From: Incurvaria masculella
Taxonomy: Eukaryota; Arthropoda; Insecta; Lepidoptera; Incurvariidae
Length of the DNA: 64,000 nt
Assembly: GCA_946894095.1 (NCBI GenBank)
Contig: OX335665.1
Span: 7,016,001 to 7,080,000 of the forward strand
Reading direction: 5' to 3'
The notes beneath the pieces were generated by a model. The model worked only from the letters and a program-made list of their open reading frames with translations, was not told the origin of the DNA and did no database searches. This document shows positions 30,249 to 39,336 of this stretch, piece after piece. How positions within the stretch are numbered: the first letter of the stretch is position 1; every line of letters starts with the position of its first letter. Position numbers and translations under genes: made by a program.

Positions 30249-31979
30249 TTGCTACAAATAAATTATATGCCGGACCCGACAAGCGGTTATTCAAGCCGAA
30301 CGTCTTCAAATATTTTTTGCTGCCCTGTCTGCGGGGACGGAAGACGCTTCAATGGAAGTCGAGGACTACACATACACCTGGCCAGAGCTCACCGACCCAC
30401 CACACGTCTACCAACTACCGCACAACCCTCGCAAGAGGCAACTACCGCTTCTCTACCAGTTATTCATTCATCCTTTGATGACATGATTAAGTGTCTCCGT
30501 GTCACATCCCCCGTACTCCGAAGGATTCCACGTGGCTCTAGACATGCTGTTGCATCGAAATTATGTGCCGTCATAAAGAAATGCGTTTCCGACAATACTG
30601 AAAAAGCTTGGGAAGAGCTTTTCCTGTTTGCTTATAAGGTGCTTCACGTATCCAGAGACAAGACAAGAAACCGGCCTTCACTAACCTGTAAAATCAGAGA
30701 AAACCTACAAAATTATGATTCTGTGCTACAGGTTCCAGACCAATGCACATACCTCAACCAAAATTCAACAGTATTCAGGAAGGTGGAGAACAAAATATCG
30801 AATGGCGACATCCGGGGAGCAGTTAGGCTGCTCACCTCAGATGACGCTCTGGCAGATGAAACGCCGGAGACGCTGGCTGCTCTGAAGTCGAAACATCCCG
30901 CTCCATCGCGCCTTCTTTTCCTCCCGGAGGAGCCGTCCGCAGATCACGAATGTCTATTGACTAAGGAAAGCTCTGTGAGAGAAGCAATTTTATCTTTCCC
31001 CAATGGATCTTCGGGCGGGTTCGATGGTTTATGTCCTCAACATCTAAAAGACCTTATAAACTCTTTAAACGGTGTTATAGCTGATAATCTGCTAGTGGAG
31101 CTTACTAATTTGTGTAACTTTATGCTCGCAGGTAAAGTAAATCCGGTTTCCTCGAAATATTTATACGGAGCAGCCCTCATAGCTCTAAATAAAAAGGACG
31201 GTGGAATACGGCCCATCGCTATCGGTTGCACTCTGCGTAGGCTAGTCTCCAAGGTGGCATGTCGCAGTGTTTCGACGGCTCTTGGTGAAGAACTACGTCC
31301 AGTGCAGCTGGGTTTTGGAACCAGATGCGGATGTGAGGCAGCTGTGCATGCTACACGCTCCTTTATGTATCAAAATACCGAAGCTGAAGTTGTTTTAAAG
31401 ATTGATATCCGAAATGCATTTAATTCAGTTGAACGAGACTCACTGCTAGATCAGATAAAAGAACACATCCCAAATATTTATCCATACCTAAACCAGTGCT
31501 ATTCTTCTCCTTCACACCTCTTTTACAATGACCATACGATTGAATCAGCCGTCGGATGTCAACAGGGTGACCCGTTGGGCCCTGCTATATTCAGTTTGGC
31601 CATCCACCCGATTATAAAATCGCTCGGCTCGCCATTAAATGTTTGGTATTTAGACGATGGAACGATTGGCGGTAGTTATTCGTCAGTCTTATCAGATTTA
31701 GAGAAAATTACAGCAGAATTTAACAAAATCGGATTAAGTATTAATTTAGAAAAATGCGAATTGTTCTTTTGTCAGTCAGTATTAGAAGCACGGAAGGCTG
31801 AAATATGCAGCAGTATTTCTAAAAAATTACCACACATCCGTATCCTTGACGAAAACTCAGTTGTGCTCCTAGGAGCTCCACTGACGGAATCTGCTCTGAG
31901 TGGGCAGTCTGAGTTCTCACCTAAATTGGCGTTACGGCAAACCGATCGACTGGCGTTTTTAAATGTATGGAGAAATTGA
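30249..31979 (+). CDS. retrotransposon ORF, N-terminal part: zinc finger and reverse transcriptase
   Basis: 576 codons, of which the first 550 are element sequence; the last 26 are translated MITE. Residues 25-48 form a C2H2 finger (CPVC, then H43 and H48), likely for DNA or RNA target binding. The RT runs from about 245 to 545: GGFDG at 256-260, RPIAIG at 321-326, the KIDIRNAF motif with catalytic D386, CQQGDPLGP at 437-445, YLDD with D469 and D470, and SINLEKCE near 497-504. YLDD replaces the commoner F/YADD. The protein would reverse-transcribe element RNA at a nicked target. The start is the first ATG before the finger; a further upstream start cannot be excluded. Confidence 0.85.
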   Translation: MLQINYMPDPTSGYSSRTSSNIFCCPVCGDGRRFNGSRGLHIHLARAHRPTTRLPTTAQPSQEATTASLPVIHSSFDDMIKCLRVTSPVLRRIPRGSRHAVASKLCAVIKKCVSDNTEKAWEELFLFAYKVLHVSRDKTRNRPSLTCKIRENLQNYDSVLQVPDQCTYLNQNSTVFRKVENKISNGDIRGAVRLLTSDDALADETPETLAALKSKHPAPSRLLFLPEEPSADHECLLTKESSVREAILSFPNGSSGGFDGLCPQHLKDLINSLNGVIADNLLVELTNLCNFMLAGKVNPVSSKYLYGAALIALNKKDGGIRPIAIGCTLRRLVSKVACRSVSTALGEELRPVQLGFGTRCGCEAAVHATRSFMYQNTEAEVVLKIDIRNAFNSVERDSLLDQIKEHIPNIYPYLNQCYSSPSHLFYNDHTIESAVGCQQGDPLGPAIFSLAIHPIIKSLGSPLNVWYLDDGTIGGSYSSVLSDLEKITAEFNKIGLSINLEKCELFFCQSVLEARKAEICSSISKKLPHIRILDENSVVLLGAPLTESALSGQSEFSPKLALRQTDRLAFLNVWRN

Positions 31980-32249
31980 AGAGCGCGCGCAGCGGGCGTT
32001 AAGCGAACTAACATTTGCGAGTCCGAGCTTGATTTGACAGCTTACTCAACGTTGCCGTAAATACGTCGACGTTGCCGTTTACGTCCACTCCGCGTTTTCA
32101 TACAAATCGGAAGTCCGCGTTTGACTTTGACAGCTTGAAGAAGTAAAACCACAGAATATCTAGTAAAAACTTGTATGGAGTTTGGAGAAAACGCCAGTCG
32201 ATCGGTTTGCCGTAAACGCCAATTTCGGTGAGAACTCAGACTGCCCACT
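31899..32249. mobile_element. MITE-Q, 351 bp, inserted in the RT ORF
   Basis: About 62-bp terminal inverted repeats: left AGTGGGCAGTCTGAGTTC, right GAACTCAGACTGCCCACT, differing by one substitution and one indel. CTG flanks both sides (31896-31898 and 32250-32252). Removing the insert plus one CTG joins codon 550 to the downstream frame with no frameshift. No coding capacity. A 3-bp duplication is unusual outside PIF/Harbinger- and CACTA-like groups, but neither end motif fits, so it is unclassified. Confidence 0.9.
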
Positions 32250-32252
32250 CTG

Positions 32253-33509
32253 GCACCCTTTATTGTTAAAAAAGAGGTCGCACTGCGTCAGTTCTCTGAG
32301 AGACTGCATTATATAAACTCTCACATGGCCTTTTTCTTGCTAAAACATTGCTTCTTTATACCTAGACTTACATATTTTCTTAGATGTTGTCCTTTTTGGA
32401 AACACCCCGACAAAATTTTGGCGTTTGATAATTGTTTAAAGAGTTGCTTAACTGATATTTTAAACGTTAAAATTGAAATAGGTGATTCAGTATGGGACCA
32501 GATATCACTACCAGTAAGATTAGGAGGCACTGGCATGCGCTCGGTTGGGAACGTGACTTTGCCGGCTTTTCTGTCTTCCGTACATAGTACAATCGATCTC
32601 GTCGGAAAAATTCTACACCCGTCGCAATGCGGCTTTGAGATCGAGTACATGGCGGAGGCCATTGATGCTTGGCGGAGTCTGTGTCCGGACGAGCCCTTAC
32701 CTATGCGTCCTATGGTCCAAAAAAGCTGGGACTTACCCATTTCAAAATTAAGTGTTCTCCTGCAGGATGACGATAAACTGAACAAAGCACGCATCTTGGC
32801 TGCCTCGCGTCCAGAATCCGGGGCGTGGCTTCAGGCGTATCCTTCAGCGCACCTCGGTACACTGTTGGATCGCATCACGCTGCGCATAGCGTTCTGTCTC
32901 CGCGTGGGAGTAAAGATATGTCAACCACACACCTGCCCCTGCGGCTCGCCGGTCGACACTTACGGCCGCCACGGTCTTTCATGTGCCAAGAGCGCTGGAC
33001 GAATGTCACGCCACGCTTCCCTTAACGACCTGCTAAAGCGCTCGCTTGCGACTGCAAAGATCCCCAGCCACCTCGAGCCCCCCGGAATCTGCCGAGATGA
33101 CGGGAAGAGGCCCGATGGGATCACCCTCTTACCCTGGTCGCAGGGGAGAGCTTTAGCATGGGACGTTACGTGTGTGGACACCTTGGCCGCAAGCCACTTA
33201 GACGGCTCCGCCCGTGCCGCGGGTTCCGCCGCAGCGAAGGCGGAGGCGCTCAAACACGCCAAGTATTCATCCCTGAAGGATCAGTTTGAGTTCCTTGCCT
33301 TCGCCGTTGAGACACACGGCACGTGGAGTGACGACGCGTGGCAGTTCGCCAATAGATTGTGCAAGTTGCTCGTGGAGGCCACTGACGACCGGCGGGCTCC
33401 TTCTTTTTTCCGCCAGCGGGTGTCTCTCGTCATTCAGCGGGGGAACGCGGCATCCGTCATGGGGACAATGACAACGGGACCCATGATGGATGATTATTTT
33501 TACGTTTAG
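32253..33509 (+). CDS. retrotransposon ORF, C-terminal part: CCHC and RLE endonuclease
   Basis: Open from 32253 (first ATG at 32325) to a stop at 33507-33509; 418 codons continue the upstream 550. Numbering from the ATG at 32325: a CCHC motif at C204, C206, H216, C220 (CPCG...RHGLSC), then the endonuclease signature RPD at 262-264 and WDVT with D280, with E329 further on as a possible catalytic glutamate. In R2-type elements these residues nick the target to prime reverse transcription. As the genome stands this part is cut off from the RT, so the element is not functional. Confidence 0.8.
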   Translation, partial: APFIVKKEVALRQFSERLHYINSHMAFFLLKHCFFIPRLTYFLRCCPFWKHPDKILAFDNCLKSCLTDILNVKIEIGDSVWDQISLPVRLGGTGMRSVGNVTLPAFLSSVHSTIDLVGKILHPSQCGFEIEYMAEAIDAWRSLCPDEPLPMRPMVQKSWDLPISKLSVLLQDDDKLNKARILAASRPESGAWLQAYPSAHLGTLLDRITLRIAFCLRVGVKICQPHTCPCGSPVDTYGRHGLSCAKSAGRMSRHASLNDLLKRSLATAKIPSHLEPPGICRDDGKRPDGITLLPWSQGRALAWDVTCVDTLAASHLDGSARAAGSAAAKAEALKHAKYSSLKDQFEFLAFAVETHGTWSDDAWQFANRLCKLLVEATDDRRAPSFFRQRVSLVIQRGNAASVMGTMTTGPMMDDYFYV

Positions 33510-33674
33510 GTAAGTCAGTTATATTTTTTTTTCTTCTCTATTTTTCAGTTTTATGTATATCTTATTTTAATTGTGTCGAATAATGTAATAAAAAAAAAAA
33601 AAATCTTGAAAAAAAAAAAAAAAAAAATCTGTCAAAAACAAACCAGACCACATATTTCATTTCAGTTAATTTAT
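33510..33674 (+). other. retrotransposon 3' UTR and poly-A, then short flank
   Basis: T-rich UTR, AATAAA at about 33587, an A run to 33603, TCTTG, then a second A run to 33627. The second run may be tail slippage or part of the target. 33628-33674 is flank. Confidence 0.6.
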
Positions 33675-33839
33675 TTAAGGTGGGCCTTCCCGCCCAACTT
33701 CACATACAAACGTGGAAAGAAGATCACGCCCATATTTCTTGTTGGAGATCCCAAATGTTGCTCAAAATAGCTTTATTTGATCGAACTAGATGTCTGATGA
33801 CCGTTGGCATTATAAAATTGTGTTTGGTTTCTAAGTTAA
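33675..33839. mobile_element. MITE-P, left piece only
   Basis: TTAAGGTGGGCCTTCCCGC to GGTTTCTAAGTTAA. It stops where another MITE-P starts; the family normally continues AGTTATAAGGTCC here, so the second copy replaces or was inserted at this point, with the rest of the first lost. Confidence 0.8.
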
Positions 33840-34385
33840 GGTGGCCCATCCCGCTCATCTCCCCATACAAACGGGGAAAGAAGATCACGCCCATATTTCT
33901 TGTCAGAGATCCCATGTTTTGCTCAAAATAGCTTCATTTGATCAAACTAGATGTCTGATGATCATTGGCATTGTAAAATTGTGTTTGGATTCTAAGTTAT
34001 AAGGTCCGAAAGTTCGAATTTTTCGCGCGTTTTATACAATAACTTTGGAGGTGGATTACGCAATGATAAAGTAAGAACATCTTAAAAAGATTAGTCATCA
34101 GACATAGCTTATTTAATCAAGATTTATAATCTATTTGGTTTTTGTTAGATTTTTGACTACAGCGGTCGTGGTTTACTTTTCGCTATAAGTCGTTTTGTAA
34201 TTAAAATTTTCGTAAATCTTACCAAATCATACACTATGCGCATTGTCTGCTTTGTGGACATGTTACATCCGCCTCATCACAGAGCCGGTCTTTTTCTTTG
34301 AAACAGAGAAGGTCCCAGAGCGCAATTGCACGGTTTTGGACCATGCCCGCGAATGAGTTAGTCCCGCCGGGATAGGCCACCTTAA
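33836..34385. mobile_element. MITE-P, complete
   Basis: TTAAGGTGGCCCATCCCGC to GGGATAGGCCACCTTAA, 550 bp. Left TTAA is shared with the preceding partial copy. Confidence 0.9.
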
Positions 34386-34465
34386 ACTTTTTGGTAGTCA
34401 AACTACACTACGTTACGTCACAATGAACCGCGGATTCGATCAACCCAGTAAAGAGGAACTCGCGT
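34386..34465 (-). mobile_element. LINE 3' end (family B) fragment
   Basis: TTTTTGGTAGTCAAACTACAC, GAACCGCGGATTCGATC, AACCCAGTAAAGAGGAAC; inverse of part of 40228-40477. Confidence 0.65.
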
Positions 34466-34485
34466 AATATAGGGGTAAATATACT

Positions 34486-34796
34486 TTTTAGGGTTCCGTG
34501 CCCAAATGGTGAAAACGGAACCCTATTACTAAGCCTCCGCTGTCCGTCCGTCCGTCCGTCCGTCCGTCCGTCCGTCTGTCACAGGGCTGTATCTCATGAA
34601 CCGTAATAGGTAGGAAGCTGAAATTTTCACAGAGTATGTATTTATTTAGCCGTTATATGTAACAACAAAGAGGTAAAATAAAAAAATATTAAAAATTAAA
34701 GGGGCCATACAAAAATCGTGATTTTTTTGTGTTAAATCTGTAACGATGGTACGGAACCCTTGGTGTGCGAGTCCGACTCGTACTTGACCGGTTTTT
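34486..34796 (+). mobile_element. MINE-like repeat, complete
   Basis: TTTTTAGGGTTCCGTGCCC, CTAAGCCTCCGCTGTCCG, (TCCG)n of about 8 units, GAACCGTAATAGGTAGG, GTGCGAGTCCGACTCGTAC and TTGACCGGTTTTT. Confidence 0.8.
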
Positions 34797-34955
34797 CGTA
34801 CTAAGCAGGTACTTCGCTTATTCCAAGGATAAGGATAAGATGTGATATGTATGTATTTATAATTGACCGTGAAGCAAGGACACATTAATTGAAGAAAGAG
34901 CCCAGTAAAAAGAACTACTTTACGAATATACTGCAAGGCTGGACCCGAACAATCG
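34797..34955 (-). mobile_element. SINE-B, partial
   Basis: TACTAAGCAGGTACTTCGC, TATTCCAAGGATAAGG, ACCGTGAAGCAAGGACAC, TACTGCAAGGCTGGACCCG; head cut after the T-arm. Confidence 0.65.
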
Positions 34956-35236
34956 ATATCTACAGGATCGGTGGGTTCTTATTTAAGAAATGTCGACAGT
35001 GAAGGGTGCATTGGTGCACTGGGCTACCAGAGGTGACTAGATTTCAATGAACCGAAACAGGGCCATCGAAATGTGTGCAGATATCTAGTTAATCTCTCAT
35101 GCCGAGTGTTGCCCGCGCCATACGTCACTGGAGGAAGCGGCAGGACCTCACAGGACGAATTTTAATAGTCGTTCGCGGGCTGAGAGCACGCGCCGCGCTC
35201 ACGGGACATAACGCGGCAACTGCGTTACGTTCTATA
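34956..35236. other. unassigned
   Basis: 35150-35220 is CpG-rich (TTCGCGGGCTGAGAGCACG). No exon is recognised. Confidence 0.35.
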
Positions 35237-35780
35237 TATTCCGGGAGGTCACGACATTTTTGGTCACGATAAGGTAAATGGCTGACTCTGGGGCCACAGC
35301 TTAGAGACCAATCCTCTGATGCTAAATATGTCAGTCTGCCTGCACCAAGTGGTTGCGTTAGCAAGATGGGCTATACAAAATAGATGTTGGTATGTACCTG
35401 CTAATGACTATACTCATTATCTGGAAGTATTGATACTTAATCATTACGCAACAATAACCAATCGGTTTTATAATATAACCTAAATTTATATCTGTAACCT
35501 GAATCGCCTATAACTACGAAATGCAACAAAAGATTTGTTCAGTTTTGGTATTACTAAGTAAGTATTCTGATACTTTTATGCTGCGGTATTTGCAACCATT
35601 TCCTTAATAATTCATTTTTCTTGTCACGAAAACTACTTTTTCAGGCACCTTATATAGGTAACGCAACCACTTGGCGCAGGCAGACCGACACATTTAGCTT
35701 TAGAGGGTTGGTTTTTATCCTGTGAACCCAGTTTCAGCCATTTACGTTATGGTTACCAGTTTTGTTGTGACCTCTTAGTC
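35237..35780. mobile_element. MITE-L, near full length
   Basis: Left arm CCGGGAGGTCACGACATT, ACGATAAGGTAAATGGCTG, GTCAGTCTGCCTGCACC; right arm GGCGCAGGCAGACCGACAC, GTTTCAGCCATTTACG, GTTGTGACCTC. About 540-bp foldback with no coding capacity. Confidence 0.75.
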
Positions 35781-36000
35781 TATTACCCTATCTATCTCTC
35801 TATACTACGGGCGAAAACTGTTCATCATCATAGGCTTCGAATGTAAAGACATAGAGAGTAAATTGACTGATGAGAGCAAAATCGTTTTATACTGCAAGTC
35901 CAGTTTTTTTTTGTTCCAATTTTTTTCTAAATCGCTGTGTAGCTTCAAAACAATGATCTGAAGTTATGCTTTAAGTTTAACTAAGAAATATTGGGGAAAG

Positions 36001-36654
36001 GTGTAGCCCACGGAGGATGGAGGTAGAGAGGAGATGGTCTTAGCAAACTGGGTCTGTGTCCACCAAGTGGGTCTCTACGTCACAGCCCACGTGATAAGAA
36101 GGCGTGGCTTAGCCTCATTCGCGACATGGCGCTGGCGGTATTAGGTTGTGGGACAATATTATGGTCTGCAGCGCAATTTTCAGCGAACAGTCGATTACAC
36201 GATGAGATTTTGTGTAAAATGTTGCAAACATTACACAGGACATAACAATCTAAAGTTTGTAGGTGGAAATAAGTTTTATTTGTCAGTAAAACACCTCATA
36301 TTTTATAATTTGAGTCAATATTCGTGCATTGTATCGATGTATCGCTCTTGCTATGTGCCGATAGATGGCGCGTACTCATTTTCTTTGTACGGTAATAAAA
36401 TATTGATCTCATGATGCAAATTTTTATGACATTTTTAAATTAAAATTATTTGAATCCGCGCGATTTAAATTTAGAAGGTTTTCTATAGAAAATACCACTA
36501 AGAATAGCTCTCGGAATAGCGGCTACCAGAATACAAAAGGCGGAGCTTGAACCCCCACCATGAAATGTTTTTCCACCCGCTTCCCCGCGCAGTGTCACGC
36601 AATAATATGAGGTAATAACATTTCCTCTCTACCTCCATCCTCCGTGGTGTAGCC
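36001..36654. mobile_element. hAT-like non-autonomous element with 8-bp target duplication
   Basis: GTGTAGCC flanks both sides (36001-36008 and 36647-36654). The element (36009-36646, 638 bp) has inverted ends CACGGAGGATGGAGGTAG / CTACCTCCATCCTCCGTG, about 28 of 30 bases matching. An 8-bp duplication with CA-starting ends fits hAT (or P-type) elements. The interior is not palindromic and carries an 88-codon frame at 36148-36414 (RFCVKCCKHYTGHNN) with no domain I can name. Confidence 0.85.
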
Positions 36655-36702
36655 ATTGAATGGTGAGTTCAACACCTTCCTCTAAAATAAATTAAATAAA
36701 CC

Positions 36703-37000
36703 AAAAAAAAACCGACTGCAAATAAAAAGTATTCCAAAACCAATTTACATGCACTAAAAAGTAAAAAAAAATCCATTTTTGTAGTTACGATTTTTGTTAT
36801 TTTTTGAGTCGGCGTCAGCCGGGCACGCGCGGCGCCAGTCAAGAGAACCTTGGCTACCTTGGATGACACCGACCAAATTGAAATGGGAAGGCACCAGCTT
36901 TCAAATAAAACAATAATCATCAAAACTGGTTCACCCAGGCGAAAGTTCTGAGGTAAGAAACATTAAATAAAAATCCTCCTTTTTTGAAGTCGGTTAAAAA
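36703..37000. mobile_element. repeat with AACCGACTTC-type inverted ends
   Basis: AAAAAAAACCGACTGCAAAT at the left, TCCTTTTTTGAAGTCGGTT at the right; interior GCCGGGCACGCGCGGCGCC, TGGATGACACCGACC and GGGAAGGCACCAGCTTTC. A lone end occurs at 38053-38085 (TTTAACCGACTTCAAAAAGG). Non-coding dispersed element; class uncertain. Confidence 0.65.
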
Positions 37001-37729
37001 TAAAATTAAATATCTTTGAAAATGGCAGTTGTGCGCCACGCCCGCGCGACCGACGATACATTAATTCGCGTCAAATCCTACAAACTCGGTCACGATTTCG
37101 CACGCTCCGCGACCCTAGATAAAGGGTTTACTTCTTATATGCCTTTAGGGTTCCGTGCCGGCCTCATGAATAACTCCGATGTCTGATAGGGCTTGCGACG
37201 GAATCAACTGGGGCATACGAATGCATCTTCACGCCGCTGAGGGCTTCGATTCTTTTACAAATAACACTCAAAATCTGCATATTTGATCTTCTATTACGGG
37301 TGCAACGTACCTACGTCGAGGTAGTTTACAAAACATTTCAATAGTGTTCTTGTGTTCTTCACATCCTAGGGTAAGAGTCGCTCGTAGCTGAGTTGCGAGT
37401 TGCCTTTTATTGTTGTGGATTGTAATTTGCCGCTATAAAGTCAGCGACTGATATGCTGTTTTCTCTCTGCTTGTCATTCAATAATTTATTCATGCAACGA
37501 TATACCTAACATTACAGCGTAATAGCCAAGGCGTTAGGCAATTTATAGATACAGTAGGTACACATTTTATTTAAAAACTATGTTTATATTAATTCTTCTT
37601 TGTTAAATATTTTGTTGTTTTCACCTTTCAAAATGAAACACTCGTCACGTGAAAAGTTGTTCAATTGTTCAATCTTTGCAGTCAATGTCCGCAACGCAGA
37701 TGAAGCGTTAAATCAATGTATGTAGGTAT
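37001..37729. other. unassigned
   Basis: Contains a short AGGGTTCCGTGCC string near 37147 similar to a MINE-like end. The rest is unique-looking. Confidence 0.4.
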
Positions 37730-37979
37730 AATCTTAAACACTGTGTTAGTAGGAGGCATTCATTACGGGAGGAGGGACTGTAGGAGAAATTCAAATTACA
37801 AATTACAGCCGGTGGCGAAATTGGTAGACGCAATACCCGCGAATGGTATGTTTTGCTGGTTCGGATCCAGCCTTGCTGTATATTATTAAAGTAGTTATTT
37901 TTACTGGGCTCTTTCTTCAATTAATTTGTCCTTGCTTCACGGTCGATTATGCATACATACATGTCACATTCCTTTAGTT
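37730..37979 (+). mobile_element. SINE-B copy, near full length
   Basis: Leader AACACTGTGTTAGTAGGAGG, GCATTCATTACGGGAGG, then a tRNA-like head (37806-37879), TTACTGGGCTCTTTCTTC, CCTTGCTTCACGGTCG and a (CATA)n tail with TGTCACATTCC. The leader upstream of the tRNA-like part is unusual for a simple tRNA-SINE. Confidence 0.8.
37806..37879 (+). other. tRNA-like cloverleaf, not a functional tRNA
   Basis: Folds as acceptor CAGCCGG/CTTGCTG (one mismatch, one wobble), D-arm GCG/CGC around AAATTGGTAGA, anticodon stem ATACC/GGTAT with loop CGCGAAT, variable GTTTT, perfect T-stem GCTGG/CCAGC with TTCGGAT. Position 33 is G, not the universal U, so it should not decode. It is the SINE-B Pol III head. Confidence 0.75.
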
Positions 37980-38677
37980 GTATGCTTTTTATTTTAATTT
38001 ACTGTTCCATCGGCTCAATAGACAACATTATTAACATTTATTCCACTTTCTTTTTAACCGACTTCAAAAAGGAGGAGGTATAAAGTCGTATTTAAATCTA
38101 ATCTAATCCGAGCCTTCAGACTGTAAATTTTGACATAATCATTAAATTAAAAATTACTATGGAAGTAATGTCACATTTAGCAGTCGAAAGACTTCAGAAT
38201 CGGTTGAAGACCCAAGAAAGGTCTTTGAATCTCAGCATTAGCCTATGGAGTAGACAGTCCCACGAGACCCTTAACGTCTCTGAACACTGACACATCTATC
38301 CCACCATTGCCACACCACCCACCAGCCCCAACCCTTCCGGCCTACACATCCACCGATGAGCATTCGTCCCCCACAAATCCTAAATGATTGTTAACAATTT
38401 CTGTTCGCGATTATACTAATGCACGAATTGTAATTCAAGGCATGGCCGGAAGTAGTTTGGTGTTTTCGGTTTTAAACTGCGCTCTTTATGATGGCTTTCT
38501 ATCGACTCATCTACATTATTGTGTAAATTTTATGGTTTCCATTGATGTTGAATGGGGGTTAAAATTTGTTTGGGCGCTTGCGGTATGTGGGAATTGGAAG
38601 TTTTGATGTTTCGGATAAACATGTATGTACGTACAAGCCGTTAGGCCATGGTAAGTGTATGAGGGTTATCGGGTTTA
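37980..38677. other. unassigned, with a 33-bp repeat end at 38053
   Basis: Only the TTTAACCGACTTCAAAAAGG fragment is recognised. Open frames around 38388-38811 have no known motif. Confidence 0.4.
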
Positions 38678-38884
38678 CAAATAAGCGATATGTTATGATA
38701 CTTTTGGGATTACCGCGGTCGTTAGACATGTTTGAAAAATGTTACGGCTTTTCACGCGGCAGGAAGAGAGCTCTAAGCTCTAAGCTCCTTGACAACGGGC
38801 TGAATGATTAGCTCGAAACGTCGGAGAATGTCTGTGCCTGCCGCGTGAAAAGCCGTAACATTTTTCAAATAAGCGATATGTTAT
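38678..38884. mobile_element. small foldback insertion with 19-bp flanking duplication
   Basis: CAAATAAGCGATATGTTAT occurs at 38678-38696 and 38866-38884. Between them are 169 bp containing a perfect 33-bp inverted repeat (38731-38763 and 38837-38869; core GTTACGGCTTTTCACGCGG). The right arm overlaps the right direct repeat by four bases. Origin unclear. Confidence 0.7.
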
Positions 38885-39009
38885 TTTATAAAATGCCACT
38901 GTACACATTGTTGTTTGATTTTATTTATTTAGTTTGAACCTCACACGTTTCAAGTAACGTTGCTTTCGAAGCATGATCTCTAGTTAGGATAACAGTGGTT
39001 ATTATTACA

Positions 39010-39171
39010 CTAAGGCTGGTTTTAACCAAGTGCTGATTTAGGTTAATCCACACTTTAAGGGCCTTTATTACGAAAGTGCTGATTATCTTATGCGGAAATT
39101 GACTGCAAGTTGCTAAGAAAGGCCTCTAATATGTGGCTATTAAGCTAATCTGCAGTAGGTGAAAAAGGCCC
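39010..39171. mobile_element. MITE-C, chain member 1
   Basis: (TAA)GGCTGGTTTTAACC to GGTGAAAAAGGCCC(TAA). About 162 bp. Confidence 0.8.
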
Positions 39172-39336
39172 TAAGCCTGGTTTTCACCGAGTGCTTATTT
39201 ATTTGAAACAACACTTAAAGGGCCTTTATTGCTAAAGTGATGATTATCTTGCACTGGTATCGATTGCGAGATGGTAAGAAAGACCCTTTAATGTGAGGAT
39301 TAAGCAAATCAGTACTTGGTGGAAGAGACCCTAAGC
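39168..39336. mobile_element. MITE-C, chain member 2
   Basis: Starts at the CCCTAAGCCTGGTTTTCACC junction and ends GGTGGAAGAGACCCTAAG. It shares TAA with both neighbours. Confidence 0.8.

Larger units (their letters stand above)
30249..33627 (+). mobile_element. non-LTR retrotransposon with RLE, split by a MITE
   Basis: Single-ORF layout: C2H2 zinc finger, reverse transcriptase, CCHC motif, restriction-like endonuclease motif, 3' UTR of about 80 bp with AATAAA and two A-rich runs (33590-33603 and 33609-33627). This layout is that of early-branching RLE-encoding clades (R2, R4, NeSL, CRE and Hero types); the clade is not resolved by eye. The element is more GC-balanced than its surroundings. 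The only lesion seen is a 351-bp MITE at 31899-32249. The true 5' end is not determined. Confidence 0.85.

Noticed and set aside
36148..36414. 88-codon frame in the hAT-like element as a transposase
   Set aside because: Far too short and without hAT dimerisation or BED-finger features.
37806..37879. Possible functional tRNA gene
   Set aside because: U33 is replaced by G, the acceptor has a mismatch, and the same sequence is the head of a dispersed SINE.
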